Origin: Leeuwenhoekiella aequorea
GTDB taxonomy: Bacteria > Bacteroidota > Bacteroidia > Flavobacteriales > Flavobacteriaceae
Direction of reading: 5' to 3'
Length of the DNA stretch: 62,585 bases
NCBI RefSeq assembly: GCF_004104375.1
Contig: NZ_QOVM01000009.1
Location: 1-62,585, forward strand
The notes under the pieces were generated by a model. That model worked only from the letters and a program-made list of their open reading frames with translations. It did no database searches and was not told the DNA's origin. This document shows, in pieces, positions 33,740 to 42,662 of this stretch; position 1 is the stretch's first letter; each line of letters starts with the position of its first letter. A program made the translations under genes and the position numbers.

Positions 33740-34936
33740 ATGGAAACAACTACCAATCAACTCTCTGATCGTATAAACAATCTGGCAACTTCTGCTACTC
33801 TTGCAATGGCGGCAAAAGCTCGTGAGCTTAAAGCTGAAGGTAAAGATATTATAGGTTTAAGCCTTGGTGAGCCAGACTTTAATACACCAGATTTTATTAA
33901 AGATGCTGCGATACAAGCCGTAAACGACAATTACAACAGCTATTCTCCTGTAGATGGTTATGTTGAATTAAAAGATGCTATTATTACAAAATTTAAACGT
34001 GATAACAATCTTGTTTACGATCGTACACAGATAGTTGTTTCTACCGGAGCTAAACAATCCCTTTATAATATTGCACAGGTTTGCCTAAACCCTGGAGACG
34101 AAGTTATATTACCTTGTCCTTATTGGGTAAGTTACGCAGACATCGTACAACTTGCAGAAGGTGTTCCTGTTGAAGTGCAAACTTCACTGGATACCGATTT
34201 TAAAATGACTCCAGAGCAATTAGAGGCAGCTATAACTCCTAAGACAAAAATGCTTTGGTATAGCTCGCCGTGTAATCCAAGTGGATCTATTTATAGTGAA
34301 GCAGAACTACGCGCTCTTGCAGACGTGCTTCAAAAATATCCCGAAATTATAGTTGTAAGTGACGAGATCTATGAGCACATTAACTATGTAGGCGGTCACG
34401 CAAGTATGGCACAGTTTGATGATATGTTTGATCGCACAGTTACAGTAAACGGTGTTGCAAAAGCATTTGCTATGACAGGCTGGAGAATAGGTTACATTGG
34501 AGCTCCTTCTTATATCGCTAGAGCTTGTAATAAAATACAAGGTCAAGTAACCAGTGGTGCAAACTGTATTGCTCAACGTGCTGTGATTACTGCATTAGAG
34601 GCACCAGTTAGCAAAATTCAATTTATGGTTGATGAGTTTAAAGAACGTAGAAAATTGATTCTTGGTTTATTAAGCGATATTCCCGGTTTTGAATGTAATG
34701 AACCTGAAGGTGCGTTTTACGTTTTTCCAAATGTATCCTATTATTTAGGCAAGACTCTTAATGGTACTGAAATTAAAAATGCATCAGACTTCGCTCTTTT
34801 CTTATTAGAGGAGGCTAACGTTGCTACGGTTACAGGAGAAGCTTTTGGTAATCCTAACTGCATACGCATATCTTATGCTGCAAGCAAAGAACAAATTATT
34901 GAGGCAATGTCTCGCATTAAAAAGGCAGTTTCATAA
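33740..34936 (+). CDS. Pyridoxal phosphate aminotransferase, aspartate type I
   Basis: A 398-aa class I/II aminotransferase. GEPDFNTP, STGAKQSLYN, SSPCNPSG and SDEIYEHI precede AKAFAMTGWRIGY, whose Lys forms the PLP Schiff base; RISYAAS carries the carboxylate-binding Arg. It is close to the AspC/aspartate-prephenate subgroup Ib. The exact amino-acid pair cannot be read from the sequence. A terminator follows. Confidence 0.92.
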   Translation: METTTNQLSDRINNLATSATLAMAAKARELKAEGKDIIGLSLGEPDFNTPDFIKDAAIQAVNDNYNSYSPVDGYVELKDAIITKFKRDNNLVYDRTQIVVSTGAKQSLYNIAQVCLNPGDEVILPCPYWVSYADIVQLAEGVPVEVQTSLDTDFKMTPEQLEAAITPKTKMLWYSSPCNPSGSIYSEAELRALADVLQKYPEIIVVSDEIYEHINYVGGHASMAQFDDMFDRTVTVNGVAKAFAMTGWRIGYIGAPSYIARACNKIQGQVTSGANCIAQRAVITALEAPVSKIQFMVDEFKERRKLILGLLSDIPGFECNEPEGAFYVFPNVSYYLGKTLNGTEIKNASDFALFLLEEANVATVTGEAFGNPNCIRISYAASKEQIIEAMSRIKKAVS

Positions 34937-34958
34937 TCTGAATCTCCAAAATACATAT

Positions 34959-34990
34959 AAAAAAAGCGACCATTTCTGGTCGCTTTTTTA
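34959..34990. terminator. Bidirectional terminator
   Basis: AAAAAAGCGACCA pairs with TGGTCGCTTTTTT. It lies between the aminotransferase gene and the convergent fasciclin pseudogene. Confidence 0.88.
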
Positions 34991-35007
34991 ATTTCTATAT
35001 TAAGCCC

Positions 35008-35568
35008 TTACATCTTTGGAAGCAGCACCGTATCAATTACGTGAATAACACCATTTGATTGATTAACATCGGCGATTGTTACAGTTGCAACATTCCCAGC
35101 TTGATCTTTAATTTTCACTTTTCCATCAGCAACCATACCCGTTAATAATTGACCATTAACTGTAGTCTATTCTGCAGTACCATTCCCAGCTTCAATATCT
35201 TTCATGATATCTTCTGCAGTATGCTTACCTGCAATTACGTGATAGGTTAATACGCCTTGAAGAGCAGTTTTATTTTCAGGCTTTAAAAGTGTTTCAACAG
35301 TACCTTCAGGTAAATTATTAAACGCATCATTAACTGGAGCTAACACCGTAAAAGGACCTTCACTCTGTAGAGTTTCTACTAATTCTGCAGCAGTAACTGC
35401 AGCAACTAATGTTGTGTGATCTTTAGAATTAACTGCATTTTCAACAATATTCTTTGTAGGATACATTTCTGCACCACCTACCATTTTAGTTTCCTGAGCA
35501 GTGGCTAAAGCACCTACAGCCATAAAAGCGATCATAAAAACTTTTGTAATTGAATTCATCTTTTTCAT
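35008..35568 (-). pseudogene. Fasciclin domain protein interrupted by an in-frame TAG
   Basis: The frame from ATG 35568 encodes a signal peptide (ending ALATAQ) and a fasciclin (FAS1) domain with TLVAAVTAAELVETLQ and GPFTVLAPVNDAFNNLP. It meets TAG at 35167-35169 (codon 134 of 187), then stays open in the same frame to TAA at 35008, reading [16 protein letters not shown] and ending [13 protein letters not shown], the conserved end of the domain. A single substitution thus removes the last strand region. It could be a recent null mutation, a sequencing error, or a suppressible stop. The N-terminal Met at 35559 is an alternative start. Confidence 0.82.
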
Positions 35569-35658
35569 ATGTGTAATTTTTTTAGTTACACTACACATAC
35601 GAGCGAGATGTACGAAGAGGTTTTTTCTAGAATAGACCTTTATGAAAACATTAACCAT

Positions 35659-36636
35659 CTACGCTAATTGGCTAAGTTCTTTTTTTAGGTGCGTTATAAT
35701 CATATCAGCATGTACTCTAGTGTTCTCTATAAATAATTTACTGGTATTTAAACCGCTGTTGATAACCCCAGCAACATATACATTTTGAAGAGGCGTCTCC
35801 AGCGTTTCTGGATCGTGTATGGGTTTCTTTAAATCAGTTTCATCCACTGGAAGTCCTAATCGAGAAAACAGACTGTAATCTGGAGTATAGCCTATCATCG
35901 CTAAAACAAAATCATTTTCGATCTCAATTTCTCCATCGGGAGTATTAAGGATAACGCTATGAGATTTAATTTCTTTAACTGAAGTTTCAAAATAGGCTTT
36001 AATAGAACCTTCCTTAATTCGGTTTTCTATATTTGGCTTTATCCAGTATTTGGTTTTTGGATAGATTTCATTACTGCGTATTGCCATCGTTACCTCAGCA
36101 CCCTTATAAAAAGTTTCTAAAGCTACATCACAAGCAGAATTAGCTGCACCGACAACGAGTACTTTTTGATTGACATAGGGATGTGGACTATCATAAAAGT
36201 GCTTAACCTTTGGCAGATCTTCCCCAGGGATGTTCAATTTGCGCGGTGTATCATAAAATCCAGTTGACACAATTACAGATTTTGTAGAAAATTCACCTTT
36301 AGGAGTCACTAAAATATACCCGTCATCAGATTTATTCATACTCATTACCGGCGTATAAAGCTGCACCTTTAGTTTCCAGCTGTCATATACTCTTCGATAA
36401 TATTCTAAAGCCTCCTTACGTGTAGGTTTATCATTATGCGCAACAAATGGGACATCCCCTATTTCTAATAAATTTGAGGTAGAGAAAAAAGTCATATTCT
36501 CTGGGAAATTGTATAACGAATTAACGAGAACTCCTTTTTCTAAAATAACATAATCAAGTCCGGCTTTTGTAGCTGCAATACCACAGGCTAAGCCTATAGG
36601 ACCACCTCCTACTATAATAAGATCGTAATTTTTCAC
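35659..36636 (-). CDS. YpdA family bacillithiol disulfide reductase-like protein
   Basis: A 325-aa flavin-dependent oxidoreductase. The N-terminal FAD loop is IVGGGPIGLACG, and the central NAD(P) loop is VVGAANSACDVALE. NFPENMTFFSTSNLLEIGDV is the signature of the YpdA group, which lacks the CxxC of thioredoxin reductases. YpdA reduces bacillithiol disulfide. Whether this organism makes bacillithiol cannot be told from the window. Confidence 0.88.
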   Translation of the reverse strand: MKNYDLIIVGGGPIGLACGIAATKAGLDYVILEKGVLVNSLYNFPENMTFFSTSNLLEIGDVPFVAHNDKPTRKEALEYYRRVYDSWKLKVQLYTPVMSMNKSDDGYILVTPKGEFSTKSVIVSTGFYDTPRKLNIPGEDLPKVKHFYDSPHPYVNQKVLVVGAANSACDVALETFYKGAEVTMAIRSNEIYPKTKYWIKPNIENRIKEGSIKAYFETSVKEIKSHSVILNTPDGEIEIENDFVLAMIGYTPDYSLFSRLGLPVDETDLKKPIHDPETLETPLQNVYVAGVINSGLNTSKLFIENTRVHADMIITHLKKELSQLA

Positions 36637-36752
36637 AGTTCTTTTTTTTTTTGAATTAAAGATTTTTTTAATTCAATCGTTCACTCACATAGGGTTTTTA
36701 AATTAGACAACATGCTCACTAAAACCTTACGCTCTTGTAAATTTAACTGTTA

Positions 36753-38261
36753 CTAGCGATTACGCCAAAAGAAGGGTGTAAAGAGAATAAGAACCGTAAA
36801 TAGTTCTAATCTTCCTATCATCATTAAAAATGCACACCACCATTTACCAATTGCAGGAAGCGCATCAAAATTATTCACCGGACTTAACATCCCAAAGGCT
36901 GGCCCAACGTTTCCTAATGAAGACGCAGAACCTCCTAAAGCTGTGGGGAAGTCTAATCCCATAGATGCTAATCCGCAAGCTCCTATTATCCATGCCAAAA
37001 GATAAAGAATAAAGAATCCGAGGATATTAAATACGATCTCTTTAGAAACCGATTTTCCATTATGACGCACCGGTAAAATAGCGTTAGGGTGTAATGTTCG
37101 CTTAAATTCTAGAATACCATTACGTATAATCATCAAATGCCGCACAACCTTAATTCCTCCGGAGGTTGATCCCGCTGAACCACCTAAGAACATCAGACCA
37201 AAGAAAATCATTGTTGCAAATGGCGCCCACATCGTAAAGTCTGCAGATACAAAACCGGTCGTAGTGATTACCGAAATCACCTGAAAAAGACCATGTCGTA
37301 TAGCACTTTCATACTCTCCTAAAACCATAGGATGATTTATGGAAGAAATAGAAACGTCTGCTTTTAATATGATTATAAATACTACTAATATGGTAAAACC
37401 TACAGTAAAGGCCGTATAAAGTTTGAACTCTTCATCTTTCCAAACATTGCGGAGTTTACCCTTAAATGCAAAATAACTTAAGACAAAGTTTGTCCCTGCG
37501 AGAAACATAAAGATGATAATAATATACTGCACTGCGGGATTATCATTCCAATATGCGACACTAGCATTCTTAGTACTAAATCCACCAGTAGACAGGGTGC
37601 TCATTGCGTGATTTATGGCATCTAAAAAAGACATGCCGGCAAGTTTAAGTAGTATAGTTTCGGCAACTGTATATCCAAAATATATTAGCCATAGTCGCTT
37701 TGCCGTATCTGTAATACGTGGATGCAGTTTATCTGCATTGGGACCGGGTGCTTCAGCTGCAAAAAGCTGCATTCCGCCAATACCTAATAAGGGTAAAATG
37801 GCAATTGCTAAAACAATTATTCCCATCCCTCCTATCCAATGTGTAGTACTTCGCCAAAATAAAATGCCATTTGGTATAGCTTCAATATCATTTAGTATCG
37901 AAGCTCCTGTAGTGGTATAACCACTCATTGTTTCAAAAAAGGCATTAGTAAATGAAGGAATACTTCCCGTTAGTAAATATGGCAAGCATCCACTTAAGGA
38001 CATAAATATCCATCCAAACGTAACAACTATATATCCTTCCCGCTTTTGAATTACTTTTTTATGATCTCGCGTAAAGAACATAAACATTAATCCGGTAAAT
38101 AGCGTGATCAACCCAGAAGATATAATTCCTAAAGCTATAGATATATTATCATAAAAATAACCAATTATGGCTGAGATAAGCATAAAACCACCATTAAATA
38201 GCAGTAATACACCCATTAGGTGAAATATGATCTTATAATTAAGTCTTGGTCTGTTTGGCAT
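36753..38261 (-). CDS. trkH: Potassium uptake channel subunit TrkH
   Basis: A 502-aa membrane protein of the Trk/Ktr family with four repeated pore loops: YTTTGAS, LSTGGFST, TTTGFVS and SSLGNVGP. The glycine of each loop lines the K+ filter. It lies 4 bases downstream of trkA and forms an operon with it. Confidence 0.93.
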   Translation of the reverse strand: MPNRPRLNYKIIFHLMGVLLLFNGGFMLISAIIGYFYDNISIALGIISSGLITLFTGLMFMFFTRDHKKVIQKREGYIVVTFGWIFMSLSGCLPYLLTGSIPSFTNAFFETMSGYTTTGASILNDIEAIPNGILFWRSTTHWIGGMGIIVLAIAILPLLGIGGMQLFAAEAPGPNADKLHPRITDTAKRLWLIYFGYTVAETILLKLAGMSFLDAINHAMSTLSTGGFSTKNASVAYWNDNPAVQYIIIIFMFLAGTNFVLSYFAFKGKLRNVWKDEEFKLYTAFTVGFTILVVFIIILKADVSISSINHPMVLGEYESAIRHGLFQVISVITTTGFVSADFTMWAPFATMIFFGLMFLGGSAGSTSGGIKVVRHLMIIRNGILEFKRTLHPNAILPVRHNGKSVSKEIVFNILGFFILYLLAWIIGACGLASMGLDFPTALGGSASSLGNVGPAFGMLSPVNNFDALPAIGKWWCAFLMMIGRLELFTVLILFTPFFWRNR

Positions 38262-38265
38262 CTTA

Positions 38266-39615
38266 TTAGATAAACATACGTTCTACTTTATTAATAGAGC
38301 GTAATAAGCAACATACTACAATACGGTCTCCCACTTTAATCTTATGATCTCCTAAAGCAATTATACCGCGTCCCTCACGTACAATTCCACCTATAGTTGC
38401 TGAACGTGGAAAATCTAAATCACGTATGCGCTTGCCTATTACTTGAGAATTGGGTTTTGCTATAAATTCCAGAAGCTCTGCATTCATATTGTTGAGCTTC
38501 GTCATTGCGACTACATCTCCTTTACGTATATACCTAAATATATTATTTGCTGCGAGAAGTTTTTTATTTATTAATGTATCAATACCTATGCTATGAGAAA
38601 GCTGAAAATAATCCATATTTTCAACTAAGGCTATTGTCTTTTTAACACTCTTTGACTTAGCGACTAAGCAAGACATTATGTTGGTTTCACTATTTCCGGT
38701 GACTGCTATAAAAGCATCCATATCATAGATATTTTCTTCTTCTAACAGTTCTACATTGCGACCATCGCCTTGTATAACAAGAGTTTTAGGTAACTTTTCA
38801 GCAAGATCAAAGGCTTTATCACTGTCCTTCTCAACTAACTTTACGTGAAAATTGTGAGTACAAAGGTCACGTGCTGTCTTATAACCAATTTTACTTCCAC
38901 CTAAAATCATCACATTTTTGATGCGCTGTTTTGCTTTACCAGTAAGTTTATATAACTCATCCACTCCACCTTTAACAGTCATAAAATACACCTGATCTCC
39001 TTCTTTAAAAATCGTATCTCCACGAGGGATGAGTGTATATTGTGTTCCTTCACGTTGAATAGCGATAGGCATAAAATGTAATTCTGGAAATATAAGTGCT
39101 GCCTCCTTAACACTCTTCCCTACAAATGAAGCTGTACGGCTTAAAGAGGTACCCACCATTGTTAAAGCTCCGTTCTCAAACTCATAGCTATCGTTAAAAG
39201 CAGACTGATTTAATAACAGTTCGATTTCTGAAGCAGCTAAGCTCTCGGGAGATATGAGTTCGTCTATCCCAAATTTCTTGAAACCCGCGACCTCTTGATT
39301 TTCGATAAATTCAGTATTCGATATTCTTGCAATCGTACGCTTAGCTCCCATTTGTTTTGCGAGTACACAAACTGTAATGTTTGTCGTTTCACTTGCGGTC
39401 ACCGCGATAATAAGATCTGTATTTTCGATACGCGCTTCTTTTAAGGTGGCAATAGAAGTCGTGTCTCCACGAATTGTGCGTATGTCAAGATGAGTATCTG
39501 CATAGGCGATACTGTCCTTATCTATATCAATGAGGGTGATATCTTGTGATTCAAAAGAAAGAAGTTTAGCTAAATGAAAACCAACTTCTCCTGCACCGGC
39601 AATAACAATCTTCAT
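38266..39615 (-). CDS. trkA: Trk system potassium transporter regulator TrkA
   Basis: A 449-aa cytoplasmic protein with two RCK units, each a Rossmann domain (GAGEVGFHLAKLL at the N-terminus, GGSKIGYKTARDL near residue 237) and a TrkA_C domain. It binds NAD(H) or ATP and gates TrkH. It is the first gene of the trkA-trkH operon. Confidence 0.93.
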   Translation of the reverse strand: MKIVIAGAGEVGFHLAKLLSFESQDITLIDIDKDSIAYADTHLDIRTIRGDTTSIATLKEARIENTDLIIAVTASETTNITVCVLAKQMGAKRTIARISNTEFIENQEVAGFKKFGIDELISPESLAASEIELLLNQSAFNDSYEFENGALTMVGTSLSRTASFVGKSVKEAALIFPELHFMPIAIQREGTQYTLIPRGDTIFKEGDQVYFMTVKGGVDELYKLTGKAKQRIKNVMILGGSKIGYKTARDLCTHNFHVKLVEKDSDKAFDLAEKLPKTLVIQGDGRNVELLEEENIYDMDAFIAVTGNSETNIMSCLVAKSKSVKKTIALVENMDYFQLSHSIGIDTLINKKLLAANNIFRYIRKGDVVAMTKLNNMNAELLEFIAKPNSQVIGKRIRDLDFPRSATIGGIVREGRGIIALGDHKIKVGDRIVVCCLLRSINKVERMFI

Positions 39616-39718
39616 ACTTTAATTTGAGGTAAAACCTTGCAAAGGTACACGTTTTAATAGAGATATATTTAAAATAACTGCCAACTAAAAGAGAACAGGT
39701 GCATCTCATAACAAATAC

Positions 39719-39726
39719 TATATTTG
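39719..39726 (+). promoter_or_regulatory. -7 box of the menG/ubiE-porT operon
   Basis: TATATTTG matches TAnnTTTG and lies 15 bases before ATG 39742. It overlaps the TTG at 39724, so the latter is not a start. Confidence 0.5.
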
Positions 39727-39741
39727 CCAATAAAAAAAGTT

Positions 39742-40470
39742 ATGAGCGGTAACATTAATCCATATAAGAACTCTGACCAGTCAAAACGTGTTCAAGTTGA
39801 AAAAATGTTTGACACTATTTCTAATGAATATGATGGCTTAAACCGCGTAATATCATTTGGGATAGATATTAAATGGCGTAAAAAAGTAGTCGCGATGATC
39901 GCAGCTACAAATCCGCAAAATGTTCTTGATGTAGCTACAGGTACAGGGGATCTAGCAATAAATCTTGCTGAAACCGGTGCCAATAAAATAATAGGATTAG
40001 ATATCTCTGCCGGAATGCTTTCGGTAGGAAAGAAAAAAATAAAAGAAAAGAATCTTGATCAAACCATAGAAATGGTTCAGGCAGATTCTGAAAATCTTCC
40101 GTTTGAGGATAATCACTTTGATGCAATTACAGTAGCATTTGGTATTCGCAATTTTGAAACATTAGAAAAAGGATTAGCCGAAATTTTAAGAGTCCTTAAA
40201 CCAGGCGGCCTTTTTGTTATTCTAGAAACTTCTGTTCCTACTAAAACTCCATTTAAGCAAGGATACACCTTTTATTCAAATCAAATTTTACCTCTTATAG
40301 GTCGTTTGTTTTCAAAAGATAAAGATGCCTATGCATATCTTAGTGAGAGTGCATCTGTTTTTCCATATGGTGAGAAGCTCAACAATATTTTGCGCAAAAT
40401 AGGGTTTACTACTGTTGAAGATCATCCTCAGACATTTGGGGTTGCAACTATCTATACGGCATCAAAGTAA
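39742..40470 (+). CDS. ubiE: Demethylmenaquinone methyltransferase
   Basis: A 242-aa methyltransferase of the UbiE/MenG family, the last methylation step of menaquinone synthesis in Bacteroidota. FDTISNEYDGLNRVISFGID is the family N-terminal segment, LDVATGTGDLAI is motif I, and FGIRNFE and RVLKPGG follow. ATG 39742 is preferred to TTG 39724, which overlaps the -7 box. It is followed after 4 bases by porT, a pairing I recall in flavobacteria. Confidence 0.93.
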   Translation: MSGNINPYKNSDQSKRVQVEKMFDTISNEYDGLNRVISFGIDIKWRKKVVAMIAATNPQNVLDVATGTGDLAINLAETGANKIIGLDISAGMLSVGKKKIKEKNLDQTIEMVQADSENLPFEDNHFDAITVAFGIRNFETLEKGLAEILRVLKPGGLFVILETSVPTKTPFKQGYTFYSNQILPLIGRLFSKDKDAYAYLSESASVFPYGEKLNNILRKIGFTTVEDHPQTFGVATIYTASK

Positions 40471-40474
40471 TACT

Positions 40475-41176
40475 ATGCGCAAAATTATAGTTTATTTAGT
40501 TTTCTTTATTTGGTTTATACCGAATCTTCAAGCTCAGTTCCTGAGTAGAGAGCGCATTCTTAATGATGAAAACTTTGATAAGAAACCCTGGAGTTTTGGG
40601 TATTACTTTGGGATAAACCGTTATGATTTCAACTTTGATTATAAAGAACAACGACCAGATATTTTTGTAGAACAGAGCTACGGTTTCAATGTAGGCCTGC
40701 TTGTTAATAAACGTATTAATGAATATCTAGATCTGCGATTAGAACCGGGGCTAGTATATAATGGTCGTAATCTCTACTATCAAGATATTGCTGGTGAAGA
40801 AAATGACCGATTACGAGAACTCAACTCTACTTATATACATATTCCGCTACTCGTAAAATTTTCAACTAAGAGACTTAACAATTTCAAACCATTTGTGGTA
40901 GGCGGTTTGTCATACTCCTATAATTTATCGAGTAACGAGAACAATCCCGACGATAATAGTGCTGGTCAATTTAGAATGAAAGACAACACCTTCTATTACG
41001 AAGTAGGTTTTGGAATCGATTTATATCTACCCTATTTTAAATTTTCACCTAGCATTCGTGGAGTTTTTGCTTTAACTGACGAACTTGTACCCGATGAAAA
41101 TTCGAATAGCGTATACACTTCAAATATTGAAGTAATGCAGTCACGAGGAATATTTTTAAATTTTACCTTTCAATAA
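40475..41176 (+). CDS. porT: PorT-like outer membrane protein of type IX secretion
   Basis: About 233 aa with a signal peptide (ending LQAQ) and an outer-membrane beta-barrel pattern (PF13568-like): WSFGYYFGINRYDFNF, GFNVGLLVNKRINEYLDLRLEPGL, and YYEVGFGIDLYLPYFKFSP. PorT/SprT is needed for T9SS export and gliding. It lies directly after ubiE, and its last base overlaps the next ATG. Confidence 0.85.
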   Translation: MRKIIVYLVFFIWFIPNLQAQFLSRERILNDENFDKKPWSFGYYFGINRYDFNFDYKEQRPDIFVEQSYGFNVGLLVNKRINEYLDLRLEPGLVYNGRNLYYQDIAGEENDRLRELNSTYIHIPLLVKFSTKRLNNFKPFVVGGLSYSYNLSSNENNPDDNSAGQFRMKDNTFYYEVGFGIDLYLPYFKFSPSIRGVFALTDELVPDENSNSVYTSNIEVMQSRGIFLNFTFQ

Positions 41177-41925
41177 TGTGGGAAGCTAATTTATATAGAC
41201 AAAAGCACGGTTTTGTGTTTGATTACGGGAAAGACCTTATAAGTATGCTTAACCCTAAAGCCGGAGAACGCATTCTTGATTTTGGCTGCGGTACCGGCGA
41301 ACTCACAGCAGAGATTGCACAGAGCGGTGCAGAACTTGTAGGTATTGATGCTTCCTCAGAAATGATTAAAGCTGCTCAAGAGCAATTTGAAGGCATCAAT
41401 TTTATTGAAGCGCGTGGAGAAAGCTTTATAGACAGCAAACAATATGACGCCATATTTAGTAATGCAACTTTACATTGGATATTAAATCCCGAAGCTGCAA
41501 TTTCCGCTATGTATAGTAACCTCAAGCCTGGCGGAAGGTTACTGCTTGAGATGGGCGGTAAAGGTAATGTGGCTACTATAATTGAAACTCTGCAGGATGT
41601 TCTGGAAGAGCACGGTTATGTAAAACAGTCAAAAACCGTAAACTGGTATTTCCCTAAACTTGGCACTTATTCCTACTTTCTAGAAAAAAACGGTTTTAAA
41701 GTTACCTTCGCTCATTTATACGACAGGCCTACAAAACTTAATGATCCCAATACAGGAATTATAGATTGGCTGACTATGTTTGCCGGTAAATATTTTACAG
41801 GCATACCAGCTGAAGACGTGTCATCGATACATAAAATCGTACAAGATCGCGTAAAAGAGCGACTATATAAGGATGGGCATTTTTATGCAGATTATAAACG
41901 TTTACGCATCTGCGCAATCAAATAA
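41176..41925 (+). CDS. Class I SAM-dependent methyltransferase
   Basis: A 249-aa methyltransferase similar to trans-aconitate or biotin-synthesis type enzymes. ILDFGCGTGELTAEIA is motif I, VGIDASSEMI motif II, and FSNATLHWI motif IV. The start overlaps the porT stop by one base. The small-molecule substrate is unknown. Confidence 0.88.
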   Translation: MWEANLYRQKHGFVFDYGKDLISMLNPKAGERILDFGCGTGELTAEIAQSGAELVGIDASSEMIKAAQEQFEGINFIEARGESFIDSKQYDAIFSNATLHWILNPEAAISAMYSNLKPGGRLLLEMGGKGNVATIIETLQDVLEEHGYVKQSKTVNWYFPKLGTYSYFLEKNGFKVTFAHLYDRPTKLNDPNTGIIDWLTMFAGKYFTGIPAEDVSSIHKIVQDRVKERLYKDGHFYADYKRLRICAIK

Positions 41926-41927
41926 TT

Positions 41928-42644
41928 TTAACCTCTTTTAAATTCACTAACTAAAATTGCTCCTGCAATTGCCACATTTAAACTCTCTGTATTAGCATTC
42001 CCAAATTGAGGGATGCTTATACGATGTGTAACTTTCTCCGCTATAGTATCTGATATTCCATTTGCCTCATTACCTAAAATTAATAAAGCATTGTCTGGTA
42101 ATTGTGACTCGTACACAGATACCCCATCCATAAATGCACCATATACCGGCAGATTCTGTTGACTTATGTAATTATTTAAATCTGTATACGTAATATTCAC
42201 TCGTGTAATAGAACCCATTGTTGCCTGTATAACTTTTGGGTTAAAACAATCTACGGAATGATTTGAGCAAATAAGATTTTCAATATTAAACCAGTCGCAT
42301 AAACGTATTAAAGTCCCAAGATTTCCAGGATCACGCAGATCATCGACCAGCAGTTGCAAACCTTGTTTCTTTTTTTCTTTAAATATGGGAATGGCAAAAA
42401 GCGCCAGAGCTTTCTGAGGTGTTTTTAGAAAACTTATTTTTTTTAATTCAGTTTCTGAAACTACAGTAATATCGGTAACATCAGTAAAAAAACCTTCAAC
42501 CGTAAATAGACTATGTAACTTAAAATCTGATTTTAAAAATTCTTGAATACCTTTAATTCCTTCCACTACAAACAACCCGTGCTGTTGTCTGTACTTTTTT
42601 TGACTAAGGCTCGTTATTAATTTTATTTGGCTTTTGCTAACCAC
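41928..42644 (-). CDS. SpoU/TrmH family RNA 2'-O-ribose methyltransferase
   Basis: A 238-aa SPOUT enzyme. An N-terminal substrate-binding part (QKKYRQQHGLFVVEG) is followed by DDLRDPGNLGTLIR (motif 1), LILGNEANGIS (motif 2), and IPQFGNANTESLNVAIA (motif 3). It modifies ribose in rRNA or tRNA; the exact target is unclear. Its start is 5 bases from the divergent tamL frame. Confidence 0.92.
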   Translation of the reverse strand: MVSKSQIKLITSLSQKKYRQQHGLFVVEGIKGIQEFLKSDFKLHSLFTVEGFFTDVTDITVVSETELKKISFLKTPQKALALFAIPIFKEKKKQGLQLLVDDLRDPGNLGTLIRLCDWFNIENLICSNHSVDCFNPKVIQATMGSITRVNITYTDLNNYISQQNLPVYGAFMDGVSVYESQLPDNALLILGNEANGISDTIAEKVTHRISIPQFGNANTESLNVAIAGAILVSEFKRG

Positions 42645-42662
42645 GCTTAATGTGTATTTTTG
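42634..42662 (+). promoter_or_regulatory. Promoter of tamL inside the trmH-like gene
   Basis: TTG (42634-42636), an 18-base spacer, and TATTTTTG (42655-42662) match the Bacteroidota promoter. The predicted start of transcription (about 42668) lies after ATG 42650, so that ATG could not be used from this promoter. Confidence 0.5.
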
